The notes beneath the pieces were generated by a model. It was given only the letters and a program-made list of their open reading frames with translations. It was not told the DNA's origin and made no database searches. DNA of 64,000 nucleotides from positions 436,501 to 500,500 of the forward strand of contig OY365817.1 in assembly GCA_959347315.1 (NCBI GenBank), given 5' to 3'. This document shows, piece by piece, positions 1 through 12,391 of this stretch. The stretch is from Bimastos eiseni (Eukaryota; Annelida; Clitellata; Crassiclitellata; Lumbricidae). The translations under genes were made by a program, and so were the position numbers. Numbering within the stretch: the stretch's first letter is position 1; each line of letters starts with the position of its first letter.

Positions 1-651
1 ACTGATGCTCAAACTATATGCTACAATGGACGAACAAATAAATTCACTAGAACGATAGACCAACCAATGATGAGTAGAGCGCCTATATTACTATAAATTT
101 ATCTTAAATGAATGAATTGCAATACTGGCATGAAATTCTTCTTGGAAATCATTTCTCGTCTTACAACGTATAAGCCAAATTGACATCGCTGGACGTGAGG
201 GTATTCATTACAAGAGAGTGAAGGTTTCTTGGAAAATAAGCATTGCTATCATTGACAACGAATCTCATTGGCTGAGGGCCATGGCTTTATATTATGTTCA
301 CTGACTTGTGATGGACTGAAAGACTTGCAGTTGCTAATGCCATGTATCCTGATGTAGGCTTCGCAAAAAAATGTTTCCGATTTGGGGACTTTTGGGCTGC
401 GACTTACCTCATTGCTTTGCATCAGATCACTTAATTTGCATGTGTTTACGTAGGGTTCACACTCGCGGCGCAGGTTAGATGATAATAGACTATATAATAT
501 CAGTCCCGCATTCAATGGGATTCCGCATATTAGATTCCAGTTGGCCATCTATAAAACATTTGAAAGAACTGTAACCATTTTGAGGTAGGGATGCTGTTGC
601 TGCGTTTCAGGATATGATTTTATCATTTGTTGGTTGTTAATGTGGTTTCAG
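1..651. other. Intron of SLC5 copy A, left edge
   Basis: This is AT-rich sequence with no recognisable exon on either strand. The homologues of copy B exons 1-8 are absent, so they must lie left of the window. The 99-codon minus-strand open frame at 249-548 has no family resemblance and is judged spurious. Confidence 0.5.
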
Positions 652-3600
652 TTACTTCCTCATTTTGTGATGACCTTATTCAGAAACTCTCCTGGTTTCG
701 CCGGTTTATTTCTGGCGACGCTTTACGGAGGAGCCTTAAGGTAAGACGACTGCAATAGAACTACTAATACAGGGTCTGACGTTTCACTTGTTTGTATCTC
801 AGAAAGTGTATAATGAAGAATTCTTGTCAGTGCGTCCCGCATTCAGAAACATTAATGTAGTAGACCCCTTAACGTTCAACTTCAGTGTTTTGATAATTGA
901 ATCAGACCTGTTTCCTACTGCTGCAAACAGCGTAAACGATTTTGCGGAACAATTGAAAGCAACAATGTCACTGACCTTGGACAAAATTCGTCCGATTCAG
1001 ACCTGCTGCAGGCGACCATATAAAACTATAAGTAATCTAAATGGCTTTCACTTGAAGCATCCCATGCAAAGAAGGAACGTCGTCAATAAGAGAGGAAATA
1101 GGAACGTTATGGGCCTCATGAACTCTTTAACCATTCACGAAGGTCGTATTTCTGCAGCCAACTTGGAAGTGCTGAAAATCCTCGGGATCGTTAGCGCGTC
1201 ATGATCTCCTGTATTGTCTGGCACTGCGTATTAGGCAATGCGCCTATCTATGTCTACGGGATCCATTTACCTTAGCTTCGTCTTACTCTGGTCGCCGATC
1301 TCTTCGCTTTGTGGATCCAAATGCTCGCACTGTCACCAGACAGAACATAGCTTTCGTAATTGTGGGTCCCAGTGTTTGGAACAGCCTCCCATCTGACCTA
1401 CGTTGTCTCCCAAGTGACCACTCTTGCTCTTTCTATTAAACTTCTCAAGACTTTCCTCTTTGACCGAGTCTGGGTTGGGAGCTGTCTTCAAGACAGCCTT
1501 GAATAGCTGTCATGAAGAGGTGCTATATAAATTGCATTAATTGATGATTGATTGAAATGGATGTTGAAATCGCCAGTTGTGAAATGTTAACTAATGTTTT
1601 GAATGGATTAATGATTGACAGCTCAATATCATCTGGTCTAAGCGGTTCAGCAGCAAACTGTTGGGAGGATTTTCTTAAAAAGACATTCAATTACCTCCCT
1701 GAATCCAGGAAGGCCATTGTCAACCGGATACTAGGTAGGCTACCGTCTCCTAAAATTATTAAAATTCTAAATGATAATTATATCCTGTCGTGTTTTCCCT
1801 TTGTACATCTACCATTTCACTTTATAAAAAAAGATATCAGTCCACACAGTATGTTGAAAGGTTATGTATCTTCTACGCATTAGGAACTCGTCATTTGCTA
1901 ATGTAGTAACTAATCTACCTATTTTCTCAAGCCACAGGTTAGCCAGTGAGTTTTTTTTAAGTTAAGGTTACAGGGTCCCCTTAACAACCAGTCTAAGTTC
2001 CTGATTAAATCAAACATATCCGGAAAAAAGGACCCTAATGTCAATATGAAAATAAATAGTAGGCCTAAATAGTCGTCGATTTTAGAATTCCAAGACCGCT
2101 TTAATCCTGACATATTTATCTGATGCTACATAAAATACAATAGTCTTTCTGGTTTGACATCTCTGACACTGCCCTTCTTTGGTTCAAATCCTACTTGTCT
2201 TCCAGATCCTTCTCTGTCAAAGCTTCCTGCCTCTGCTCACAAGCCCACCCCCCACTCTCTTGTGGTGTCCCTCACGGCTCCGTCCTGGGCCCACTCCTCT
2301 TCATCCTCTATACCACACCACTAAATCACCTCATAACAAGGCTTCAGTTGACCACCATCTGTATGCAGATGATACACAACTCTACATATCCATTTTCCCA
2401 GACTCTTTCTCCACCTCAATTGTACAGCTCCTGAATGTGGTCAACCTAGTCTCCCAATGGATGTCATCCAACCTCCTCTGTCTCAACTATTCCAAGACAG
2501 AATTTATCCTCTTGGGTCTCCCTGACCAAATCAAGAAAATACGCGACCATGCAATTCACTTACCCACTAACTCTTCATCCCTTCACTTCACTTCAGATGC
2601 TCAAGTTCGAAATCTTGGCGCCACCTTTGATCCTCATTTCTCTTTCTCCAACCACGTCTCAAATCTGTTTCGCTCCTGTTTCGTGCACATTCACGACATC
2701 CGCCGCATACGACCCATGCTCGACTTCAAAATGCTTCCACCATTGCTACCTCCATCGTCCACTCCAAGCTCGATTACTGTAGCTCCCTTTTCTTCAGCAT
2801 TGAAGCCACGCAAATCAAACGTCTACAACTCATCCAAAACTCATTACCCATAGCCGTCAATAGAACACCCAGGCATTATCACGTCATTCCAATCCTGAAA
2901 TTACTCCACTGGCTAAAAATCCCAGACCACATTCATTTCAGAGTACAATCGCTTTATTACAAGCAATGCCATACACTACTCCCAGCCAAAATACCTGCAG
3001 CAACTCTTCAACATTCAGCCATCCCGCTCTACCCATTCGTCATCCGGTCTCACCCTTACTCGACCTAAAGTCACATCTCATCTCAAGTTCTCCAACCGAG
3101 CCAAATCCAATACCGCGCCACGTCTGGTGCCCTGCGCTACACTTTCAAGTGACGTTTAGAAGTTTGGAGATCACGATTACGATTACGAAAGTCAGTCATC
3201 CAATGACGGTATAATGACGCAATTTGGCTCAAAATTCAAATATTAAGACGGTCTAAAATTTATCTTCTGAATTGTCAGCTTATTTAAATGTTTTCGATCA
3301 ATCGCCATAGATGTTGTTCAATTTTATTCTTCTATTTTAATAATATTAGACTACACGGTGTGTTCATGTTTAATGTGTCCGCCTTCGGCCTCAACACACA
3401 CTCCAAGACGTCGTGTGCGCCATTAACCAGTTATAGTGGTTTTGACTAGCTGATCAAATTCCTCCCAGGCATCAACGGTTCGCACCCGGAGTTCTTCATA
3501 TCTGATTAATGCTTTATATACCCTCTCTTTCGTTATGGATCCCCGTCATGTAATCATCCGGATTTAAGCCAGGCTGTTTTGCGCCTAAGATTAGAGGGTA

Positions 3601-6600
3601 TAAAATCTGGAGTCTCCTTCGTCAGTAATTCAACCGTTTCACAAGCTCGGTGAGCTGGAACCCCAAATTATTGAAATGTGTAATAATTTAAATATTCTCG
3701 AATATCAGGCAGCAATTTTTCCAGCAACAGACAAGCCCGGTAATAGGCTTAGTTTATTTTGGCTCCTGAGTCAGTGAGTCTATGAAGTGGATGTGCGCTT
3801 TTTGAAAAGCCGATACACTTACTTGAATGTTGATGCAAATGGTGTCACTGTGACGTCGTTGTTGGATACAGTAGTAGGTAAATATGTCAGGATCAAAACC
3901 AAAACGGTTTTGGAATTTAAAAATATCGACGAATATTTACTTGTTATAATCATATTGTCATTAGGGGGTCTTTTCCCCCGAAGACTGTGCATATATTAAC
4001 GCAAGAGAATAAAAAAATATACGTACGAACGATATTCTGTTAATTGGAAACTCAGATAATTATGTTTTCCGCGTTTATTTTGTTATCATGATTTGCAGTC
4101 TTGGTCTTTGGCATCGTAGCAACTTCAGTGGCATTCCTTGCAGCATTTATACCTGGTCCAATTACTCAGGTAAGAGTATCTGAATGAGGTCAATAAATTT
4201 TATTTAAATGCTTCGTAGGCATTAGGCTATATATTAATACAAGTGATGCTTGTAGATTTATTCAACATGAAGTCACATTCATGTTCTCATCTGAGATTCA
4301 TGTTTATACATCTTAAATTCATATTTCTCCATATGAAATTCAGGTACCTCGATTTTAATTCACCGCATCGCATTAAAACTAACTTGCATGTAAATTTTAG
4401 TTCACCGCTAACCAGTTTATGTGCGGGCAGAGTATACAGTAGGCCTACTGTGTTAGCTATGATAGCGTCAAACGTAGAAACCACAATTACGGTGGTGGCC
4501 AGAATTGAACCCTTCCCCTAACGTCAACCCTAACCCAAACCCTAACCCTTACCCCAACCCTAATCATAACTCAAATCTCAATTAACCCTATTAATCCTGT
4601 ATAGTGTTACTTGTTTACGTAATTATGACGGCTGCGGTGAATTAAAATTGAAGTACCGAAATTCATTTTATGCATCTGAAATTCATGCTTGTCCATCTGT
4701 TAATCATGTTTGCCCATCTGAAACTGATATTTGTCGAACTGAAATTCATTTTCTGCCTCTATAATTTATCTTTACTCATTAGTTATTCATTTTTGAATTA
4801 AATTAATCTTTGCCCATATGAAATTCTTGTTTGCCTATCTGTAATTCTTGCTTGCCTATCTGTAACTCTGGTTTGCCTACCTGTAATTCATGTTTTGCTC
4901 ATCTGTAATTCTTCTTTGCCTGTCTGGAATTAATGTTTGCTCATCAGAAATGTATGTCTGCTCATAACAGACAATCTCTTTAATTCAATCACTCTCCCGA
5001 TCGTGACATCTCATTTTTTCTATGGCAATCGGAAACATTGTTCCGCTGAAAATATGTTTTATATATACGCTAGATGAATGATTATCAATTGTCAGTGAAT
5101 GAGGCTTCACCCGACTTTGCAACGATTTTTTAAAACTTTCAGACTTTATTAGAGGAGTTTGGAAATGCATCTGTGTGTTGTTAACTTGTGTAATTTATGC
5201 CACATTCCGTTGTAATAGATATCATGGGCTTTAGATGGATCGGTGGCTGGGCCACTTTTTGGTATCTTCGTCTTGGGTGGAATATCAAGAATCGGCAATT
5301 GGAAGGTTTGAATCTTTGTGAACACTTCCCTTGCGTCTTCCGTAATCGTTAAAATTTAATTTCTTAATTTGAATTAGTGCCAGCAATTTAATATGCATTA
5401 AATTACACATCATTCTACCTTCATGATGTGCAAAAGGCCTCGATAGATCTCAAATAGGGGTGTGTTAATTAATAAAATAAACTACTGACGGATTTTGCAA
5501 GATAATGACTACAGTCTTTAAAATATCTTAGCCGGATATTTAGGAATTATCATGCTTTTATTGTTGTGAATTTATCCAGGGAGCGTTGACTGGTGCAGCT
5601 GTGAGTGTGATCTTGAGCATTTGGCTGGCAGTGGGATCGATGAGTGTCCCAAATAAATATCCGTCGCTGCCACCAGTCTCAGTCGACTGTTGCATCTATC
5701 ATGGGAACGACACCGTCTTTGGATCAATTGATGGCGACAACTGTACTGTTATCAGCCAGCCAACAAATGACTCCCTCGGAATGCCGTCTCGTGTAAGTTC
5801 ATATGCAGTGGTTTTACAAAGACCCTATGCCTGTCTGTCTCTGTCTGTCTTGTGTATGTGTGATTGTGTCTGAGCTTTTCTTCAACGCCTTTTTGAATCT
5901 CCCTAAAGTTCATTCTGTAATTTGGCATTCATGAAACGGGACAATTGATGATAAACGAATGAAGAAAGGAATTTGTATCGTATGATTATTGTAGGTCTAC
6001 GTATCAAATTATTTATTATTTATTTATCATTTATTCCGATCCTGATCCTAAATGTTTTAATGCAGTTATGCATACACACTTGTGCGTAGTCCACGTCAAT
6101 AGGATGTGATGATGAATTTCGTAAATCTTTTGTCGGAGGTCACCATATCCTGAAATTTTTGTTCCGCTTGAATTCTTCATTTCTTCAATATGTCATAGAA
6201 ACATTTTGTAGCGCTGTTGCTTGCCGTGTAAGTAATTATAGACACTTACACTGACATAAGAGGATGCGAGTGAGAAGATAGTCAATCAGATGTAGCGTAA
6301 CAAAGTCATTCGGCGGACTGGTCAGTCAAATGCGAGCTATCAAACGTCACGGTTAATTATTATTGACAACCTGGAGTACATTACAGTACTGTTGCAGAGA
6401 ATGTTCGCAAAAGAGAATATGGAGCAGACATTTTTTCTTGAAATTAGGATTAGTTCGGTGTTCGCTAGTGTTGCCGTTGAGAAAGTAAGTGAAGTAATGT
6501 GGTTTGAATTTGGTAGCTGTGAGACTATCAATGTATGCAACAAACGCTCATGATGAAAAAGGGAAAGAAAATTAATCATTCTGGTTCGACATTGATCGGA

Positions 6601-9600
6601 TGGTAGCCCCATTGACGATCTCGAGTAATTAATATAAATTTAGTTCATTATAGAGAACTATTTTGTGTGTGTTTCGTATCTGCAGACGCAGTTTCATGGT
6701 CTGGAGAAGTTTTACTGTCTGTCCTATTTGTGGTACATGCTGTTTGGACTGATGACAACGTGGATAGTTGGGACGATCGTTTCCTTGATATTCAGTAGGT
6801 TATCGCTTCACATGTACAGCGCTTTGAACACACGTCGCTCAACCATAGTAATCGCTGACTCTCGCTAAGATTTCTGTGTGACTTTCTAGCGTCTGAAAAA
6901 TTATGCCGCGATATACGTTACAAAGTATCAACTATATTCTAAAAGTCACTAGCTGCTTGTCGCTGAAGGCTAAATGTGGCGTACACTACGAGAATAACGA
7001 TTCATTATTAACGATCCGGCTGCAATTTGGCCCAATGTACGTGTCTAACTGTAGGACCAAGGACGCGTTTCCAATGTTCCAATGTGGTTCTTATATTATT
7101 GGATATCCAATTGACCCCGTGAACTTAACAACAGTTCACTAAGACTATATCTAAAGAACTTTGTATATAATTTCAATTAGAAATAGGTTAGAGAACTGTT
7201 CGATGCACGTGTGGAAGTAATGGGCGTTTTGCCGATTTAAACTGTGGAATATTCACTACTAGCTGGGGTACCCGGCGTTGCCCGGGTTGAGACAGGTATT
7301 TTGCCCTGGAGAGTGGAGAGCAGGAAGACGGCGGCCGCGGGATTTCACCAACCCCTCTTCTGGGTGTCCCAGGCGTTCCCCGGGCGAACGGAGAAGGTTT
7401 CGATTTAATTCCCAGGTGTTCCTCGAGCGAACGGTGGAGGTTTCGAGTGAATAGCTGTAATGTGTGGAAATGCATAAACGGAATTGTACATAGACACTGA
7501 TGCCTGGAAAATACATACCCACCTGACCGACTGTGCAGAACAATGGCCAACTACTTTATACCTTGTACCTGTACGGAATCTCCAAAACCGTCCATTCATT
7601 CATGACGGTGTCAAAGAAGAAGGGGTGTGGCACGCAGATATGTGCAGCAGGTGCTTTCTCGATACACTCCTGGCGAATGAGAAAGTAACTGTGCTTTTGT
7701 GGACTCCTTGGGGTAGTAGTCCAGAGACAGAGTTTTTGCCCTGGAGACCTTGAAGACGGCGTCCGCGGGTTCACGAACTGTGTATCTCAGGTGTTCCCCG
7801 AACCAATGGTGACAGTTTTGAGTGAATAGCTCTATAACTGTGCAAATGCACAGCCGAACAGACAGACACAATCTTCTCTTTACATAGATATGCTTTCTCT
7901 TGTGCTGATGAGTCCAAGTTGTGTTCTAGACTATACTTAGCTAGACTTTATTTTGCTATCGGTTCAAGGTTTATGACACCTAACCGAACTGCTCTCGTTT
8001 AGTGTGTAACCTTCAAAACTCGCGTGAATGTGAGAGACTATTCTCAGGTTGTATACTTTACTTCATGTTAAGGTTGTAATAAACTATTTTCTCATTTTCA
8101 ACCAAGTATTTCTTATTTTTATATGGACCTCTCGTCACATATAACAATATACTGACCATTACAAGAAGGAGGAACGAGTGGGTTCACAACGCATCATTAG
8201 ATTCCACGAACGGTGACCTATTCAAGATCGAATCCCTTGTTGCTTACTGCAATGACAGATTTACATGATGATAGAAAGAAGAACCGTGCTCAGATCGTTT
8301 ACATGGACAGAATTCTCTGCCTGAAACGTTCATGAATAATTCATGTATTTTGAAGCCGGTTTATTATAACTGACTAATTAATTGCGGCGGATGAAATAAC
8401 TACATCAAAAAGTTACTTAGTCTGACTTTGTGTTTCATAGGCGAACGTTCAATCCGTCTCACAACTTCGTCTAAGTCTGCGCCACTTCGTCCATTAAATT
8501 ACTTCCCGCTAGCGAATGTTCCATTGGCGACCGTATCGAGTGACTCAGTCGTCTTTAACTAATGCATCCGATTGACCTCTCGAATTTGCTCCGCATTCAG
8601 ATGGCGTGATTGCAAATGGACGGCGTTATTTACATTGAAATGCCAGAATCGAAATGCTAGAATTGGCCAAATCGAAAGTTTAAATCTAAAAATATAGGAG
8701 TTTAAAGTTACGTAAGCGTATGCCGAAAATAGTCACGTTGGCCTTGAAATTCGCAGAAGAATGTTTTGAGAAACTTTTCATATCGTCAGAGCATTCCGTT
8801 CGCGAGCTTTGTTGTGCGCTATATATTGTAGCATGTTGATCTAGAAGATGTTAAGGTTCTACACGCAATAGAGATGTCTTGAAAAATGTAAATGGTAGAA
8901 TATTGAGCACTGTATTATGTAGTATATTTAGCACTGAAAAACAAAAGAATGTACGACCTGTACAAGCGAATCTCACATTCACGCGAGTCCACACGCCTGT
9001 CGACTTAATCGAGTAACTCTGTTAGTGATCTCAAGCATGGAACCGAGAGCAGAAAATAAGCAAGCTATCTTAACTAGACTTATGTAACACGACGGAACTG
9101 TGGAAACTCGCAAATACCATACACGACTCGTGTCAAACGCGAAACCAATTACCCAACACCAGGGGTCTAACAAGCGGGGGGCTGGAGTGGCACCGACCCC
9201 AGTTTCAAAACTGGAGGGCAAAGCCTCCGAGTTTTAGTGATCAGTGCCTCCATGTGCCCAAAATCGGTCCTTTTTATGTTTCTCCAATGGCTTTTTAAGA
9301 TGACCCTTGTTAAGATAATTTGTGCCTCACGTTTCTGGTGGGCAAAATTCAAAAAGTGGGGGACGAGCAATATTTTTTTAAATTATGACCCCCACTTTTC
9401 AAAACCTGTTACACCTCTGCCCAGCACCTGTTCCACAGTCCCAAGCCACCAAACTGTCAACAGATTTTCCCTAAATGGTCACACCGTTTTGAATTACGCC
9501 ATCAGCAGCCGCAGGAAAGGAATGAAAAATTTCAAAGACGTGCTTATAAAGTTATAGGATCAATGACCATCCCTTCTCGTAGCAATGCTAGTACGTCTAT

Positions 9601-9976
9601 CGATCGAGATAATATACATAGTTCAGTTGAATATAGTCTTAGTGTTCGCTCAGTAAGTAGACTTATCTGAACATAACATGAAACAATATAATTTGTAATT
9701 ATATAGGATTAAATGACCAGTGGTTGAATACCTGATGTTACTTGCGTAATTTTAGTAGACAAAGTCTTGGAGGACGCCGTGGATGATCGTCTACTTATAA
9801 GGTTCAGAAACTGCAGCTGCAGAAGTCAAAAGGAGACACGTGATCAGTCTCAACCCGAAGAGTCACGCAAAGATGCAGATGTAATAATACACGTCTCTTT
9901 ATTAACGCGACATGGTACTGCTGACTGTTTGTTCCGCTTTGCATTGTCAATTATGAATTCTGGAGATCAACTGTAA
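652..9976 (+). CDS. SLC5-family sodium/solute symporter, copy A (3' part only)
   Basis: These are the last seven coding exons of a sodium-coupled solute transporter resembling SMCT/SMVT members of SLC5, a plasma-membrane protein that imports small organic anions or vitamins with Na+. I place exons at 652-740, 1622-1734, 4099-4169, 5219-5305, 5580-5792, 6686-6794 and 9756-9976. All are bounded by AG and GT and their phases join without a break (903 nt, 300 residues plus stop). Seen motifs: PGFAGLFLATLYGGALR; the TM8-type SSGLSGSAANCWED; ISWALDGSVAGPLFG; and a cysteine- and N-glycosylation-motif-rich extracellular stretch in the 213-nt exon. The earlier exons must lie left of the window. A second ending is possible: a donor at 9881 could join an open exon 10586-10717. 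The substrate cannot be read from sequence. Confidence 0.88.
788..1556 (+). mobile_element. CR1/L2-like LINE fragment, internally deleted
   Basis: The open frame from 788 contains the endonuclease-to-RT linker type motif MSLTLDKIRPI followed by a basic segment. Downstream, 1290-1540 encodes the C-terminal LINE motif VGPSVWNSLPSDLR. The tail gaagaggtgctatataaatt and a degenerate (ATTG)n end at about 1556 are typical of CR1/L2-type 3' ends. The RT core is missing, so this is a dead, rearranged copy in an intron of SLC5 copy A. Confidence 0.7.
2154..3205 (+). mobile_element. CR1/L2-like LINE reverse transcriptase fragment
   Basis: The RT core is visible across two frames: GVPHGSVLGPLLFILYTTPL in one, then HHLYADDTQLYISI (the catalytic YADD) in the next, followed by VSQWMSSNLLCLNYSKTEF and, after another shift, SKLDYCSSLFF and a LQLIQNS segment. 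At least two frameshifts inactivate it. It sits in the intron between the 1622-1734 and 4099-4169 exons of SLC5 copy A, in the same orientation as the gene. Confidence 0.85.
3335..3600 (-). mobile_element. mariner/Tc1-like transposase C-terminal remnant
   Basis: On the minus strand PGLNPDDYMTGI resembles the PDLNPIE-LW block of DDE/D transposases. After a frameshift come ELRVRTVDAWEEFDQLV and, past an in-frame stop, LGVCVEAEGGHIKH, which matches the usual GGHIEH C-terminus. It is a degraded, non-functional intronic fragment. Family assignment rests on motif order only. Confidence 0.6.
4343..4657. mobile_element. Putative 315-bp MITE with 25-bp inverted ends
   Basis: The left end starts GGTACCTCGATTTTAATTCA and the right end is its inverse (4633-4657) with two or three mismatches. 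GAAATTCA abuts both ends (4335-4342 and 4658-4665), which would be an 8-bp target duplication, although that word also occurs in the surrounding minisatellite. The interior includes degenerate TAACCC repeats (4526-4565). No coding sequence is visible. Confidence 0.55.
4526..4565. repeat. Short interstitial telomere-like repeat
   Basis: There are about six imperfect CCCTAA-type hexamers in a row, inside the putative MITE. Too short and degenerate to indicate a telomere. Confidence 0.55.
7255..7920. repeat. Tandemly duplicated repeat unit, Penelope-like?
   Basis: Two related units of roughly 400-450 bp start near 7285 and 7715. They share TTTTGCCCTGGAGA, GAAGACGGCG, a CCCAGG/CTCAGG-TGTTCC block, and GAGTGAATAGCT followed by a GTGNAAATGCA box. 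A GC-rich palindromic start, tacccggcgttgcccgggt, precedes the first. Such a GC-rich opening with head-to-tail partial units recalls Penelope-like retroelements, but no RT was found and the family call is a guess. The unit lies in the last intron of SLC5 copy A. Confidence 0.45.
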
Positions 9977-11207
9977 CATTAAGTCACACCAGAAGTAGGA
10001 AATTTAAACTGTGATGTTTCATTGAATTCATGTAAATACTGTCGCAGTGAAAGAATTAAAAAAACTGCAAGTGATACACTTCAAACAGCAAAACAATATT
10101 CACTGCAAAGAGCTTAAGGTTTCAAGCCATGATCAATGGTAAGCTTCAGCCTGATCCCACCGGATCAGCGTCTTAGATTTGAGACCTACCACCCTAACTA
10201 TGAGATCCACCATCTGGAAGTAAAGACACGTTACCTACACGTAGAAAGTGCGTCTGCAACTGTGCATCAGTAATCAACCACGTGAATCTTATTTCACGCA
10301 TTTCATATGTAAATCAAAAGCGATCGGAGAATGTCGATTAGAAATCCACCTCTCTCTGGGTGAGCAGTTATTTTAACCATCTGCTCCAAGAGCAAAATAT
10401 TGGATTGGTTGTGAAATATTGGATCGGAGTATTTAATGCTTGGTCGTTTCATTTATTTTGCATCGCCGTTAACGAGTTTATGTATGTGATTATACTAGTA
10501 TGCGTGTTAGTAATACAAACATATAAACTAAGAATCTTGTGTGAACCTATGTCCCAGCGTCTGTGCTCTGCATTTATCTCCACAGGTATCAAACGAGAAT
10601 CTTTCGAACGGGAGGAATACCAAGACATCAACGGATATCATCCCTCTGACCTCAATAGCACCTCTGTCAACTGAACACGAGGACTTGATGAGGAACTCAA
10701 ATGCATTTGACGGTTGAAAGGAGTTAATTGGCTTCGGTGACAGTGATCACCAAATGACTAATTAGTGCAACCTTTGAAGTGTTGTTTCATTGTATACTTT
10801 TGGGTCAGAACATGTGCGTAGACTTTTTTCTAGACGCATTTCCTTGAATAGCAATACCCAATAAGAATGATAAAAGTATACCCGTAATGATATGACAACA
10901 TGTCTATCAAGCGTGCCGAGGCATTTAGAATAGATTGCAATTGATGACATAAACTAAGTGTATTTTTTTCAACCAACTGCCTATACTGCACTTCATTTAC
11001 AATACATTCACATAGCATAAAACTTCCTTGTCAAAAACGTTTTCCTCGTAAGGTTATCCACCACAGTGATTATGCGGTCATGCAGTCTAGGCCTCGTGGA
11101 GTTGGGCTGAGGCCTTAGTGATGGAAGAGTGTGTTCAACACATGGATCTGATCAAGCAGGAAATGTGAAAAGAGGTTCCCATTCGCCTTTCTACACCATT
11201 GCTCAAA
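9977..11207. other. 3' flank of SLC5 copy A
   Basis: This is the region after the stop at 9976. It contains the candidate alternative terminal exon (10586-10717) and a small minus-strand LINE scrap near 10930-10975 (LQSILNASARLI motif). No other gene was recognised. Confidence 0.45.
10586..10717 (+). CDS. Possible alternative last exon of SLC5 copy A
   Basis: An acceptor (ttatctccacag) opens a phase-0 frame of 43 codons to TGA. It would read on from a donor GTAATA at 9881, giving a hydrophilic serine- and threonine-rich tail starting VSNENLSNG in place of the direct read-through tail ending at 9976. Cytoplasmic C-termini of this kind are common in SLC5 proteins. No transcript evidence is available here. 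Confidence 0.35.
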   Translation, partial: VSNENLSNGRNTKTSTDIIPLTSIAPLSTEHEDLMRNSNAFDG

Positions 11208-12391
11208 GGGGGCCGTTCACATAATTATATAACGCATAAAATCTCAATTTTTGGCCCACCTCCTACCCCTAATAGCGTTGTATAACATCAGATGTGACCC
11301 CCACGCCTATATTATATAACAGATATGCTACCTATCCCCCTACCCCACCACATTAAAAGACACACAATCAATCCACCTAATTGCATTGCACAATGTGAAA
11401 CTTTTATAACAATACAATGTTAGTTAGCACTTTAATAGTAGTGATTCAGCTGATAATTGGCCTTATCCATTTCAAGAACTGCAGTAAGAAAATCATCATA
11501 AACCCAATTAGCTACGTAACAAAAGCGAGCTTAAAATCGCGTACTCTGTCGTGCCAATGATGATTAGAGCGGATGACGGATTATGGAGCTCCTCTGCATC
11601 TTAATAATCGGACTTATAATGGCGCTAAATTCACTTGTATTAAATACGGTAATTAAGTAGGTAGTCGACGATTGCCAACATGTATCTACATGTAGGCCTA
11701 CCAATAAAGCATGATAATACATGATAGTGACGTAAATCCTATCTAAAAACCTCCTGTTTTGCACTAGAAATGAGGATTACAGTTTTGGTTTAATATTGCA
11801 CCATCAGATATTTATTGAAAGGTTCGCGATACAACTCTATCTACATGTAATTAATAGCGTATTATGTAAGAGTGTATGCCTCAACTACAATTGGGTATTT
11901 GAGCAACAATATACATGTAGACTATTTACACATACAATGAAAAAGGAAATCAAACGACTTGTTAATACCTACCGAAATAATTATTTCAAGTGAATTAATT
12001 TAAATTTAAACTAGAATCAAAACAAAACACACAGAATTTAATTTAAGAGCGTTTAAAGCTATGCACAGGAAATTGTCAAAAATGTAAAACAGGAAATTGT
12101 TAAAAGTGGATTTACAAATAATAGGTAAGAACGTCAAATCATTTCGCCAGGTGGCAACTAAGGGTGCTAGTTTTTGTTTAAAACGTATTGGGAACTTCGA
12201 TTAAACATTGAAGGTCCGTGGTACATGGAATTTTCACTAGGCAGGCAAACACGCAAAATGGCATAAGCTGAAAAAATGTTTGTTATATAACGAAACCTTA
12301 AACCCACCCTCCACCCTACACAACTTAACGCTAGCAAAACAGGAACCCACCCACCTACCCCTTGAGCGTTATATAATATGTGAACAGCCCC
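11208..12391. mobile_element. Putative 1.18-kb DNA element with inverted ends
   Basis: The left end GGGGGCCGTTCACATAATTA with TATAACGC is mirrored at the right (12391 inward: GGGGCTGTTCACATATTATA, TAACGC). These ends belong to a MITE type common in marine invertebrates (inference from recall). No transposase frame is visible. No clear target-site duplication was found, so two separate solo copies cannot be excluded. Confidence 0.5.

Larger units (their letters stand above)
4260..4965 (+). repeat. Degenerate ~25-bp minisatellite
   Basis: Diverged units of the type GAAATTCATGTTTGCCCATCT occupy 4260-4342 and 4658-4965. They are interrupted by a separate insertion (4343-4657). The array lies in an intron of SLC5 copy A and has no coding potential. 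Confidence 0.7.

Noticed and set aside
7905..7915. CTGATGAGTCC, the hammerhead ribozyme core start
   Set aside because: The stem II complement and the downstream GAAA core are absent, so no hammerhead can fold. It might be a decayed trace, given the possible Penelope-like context.
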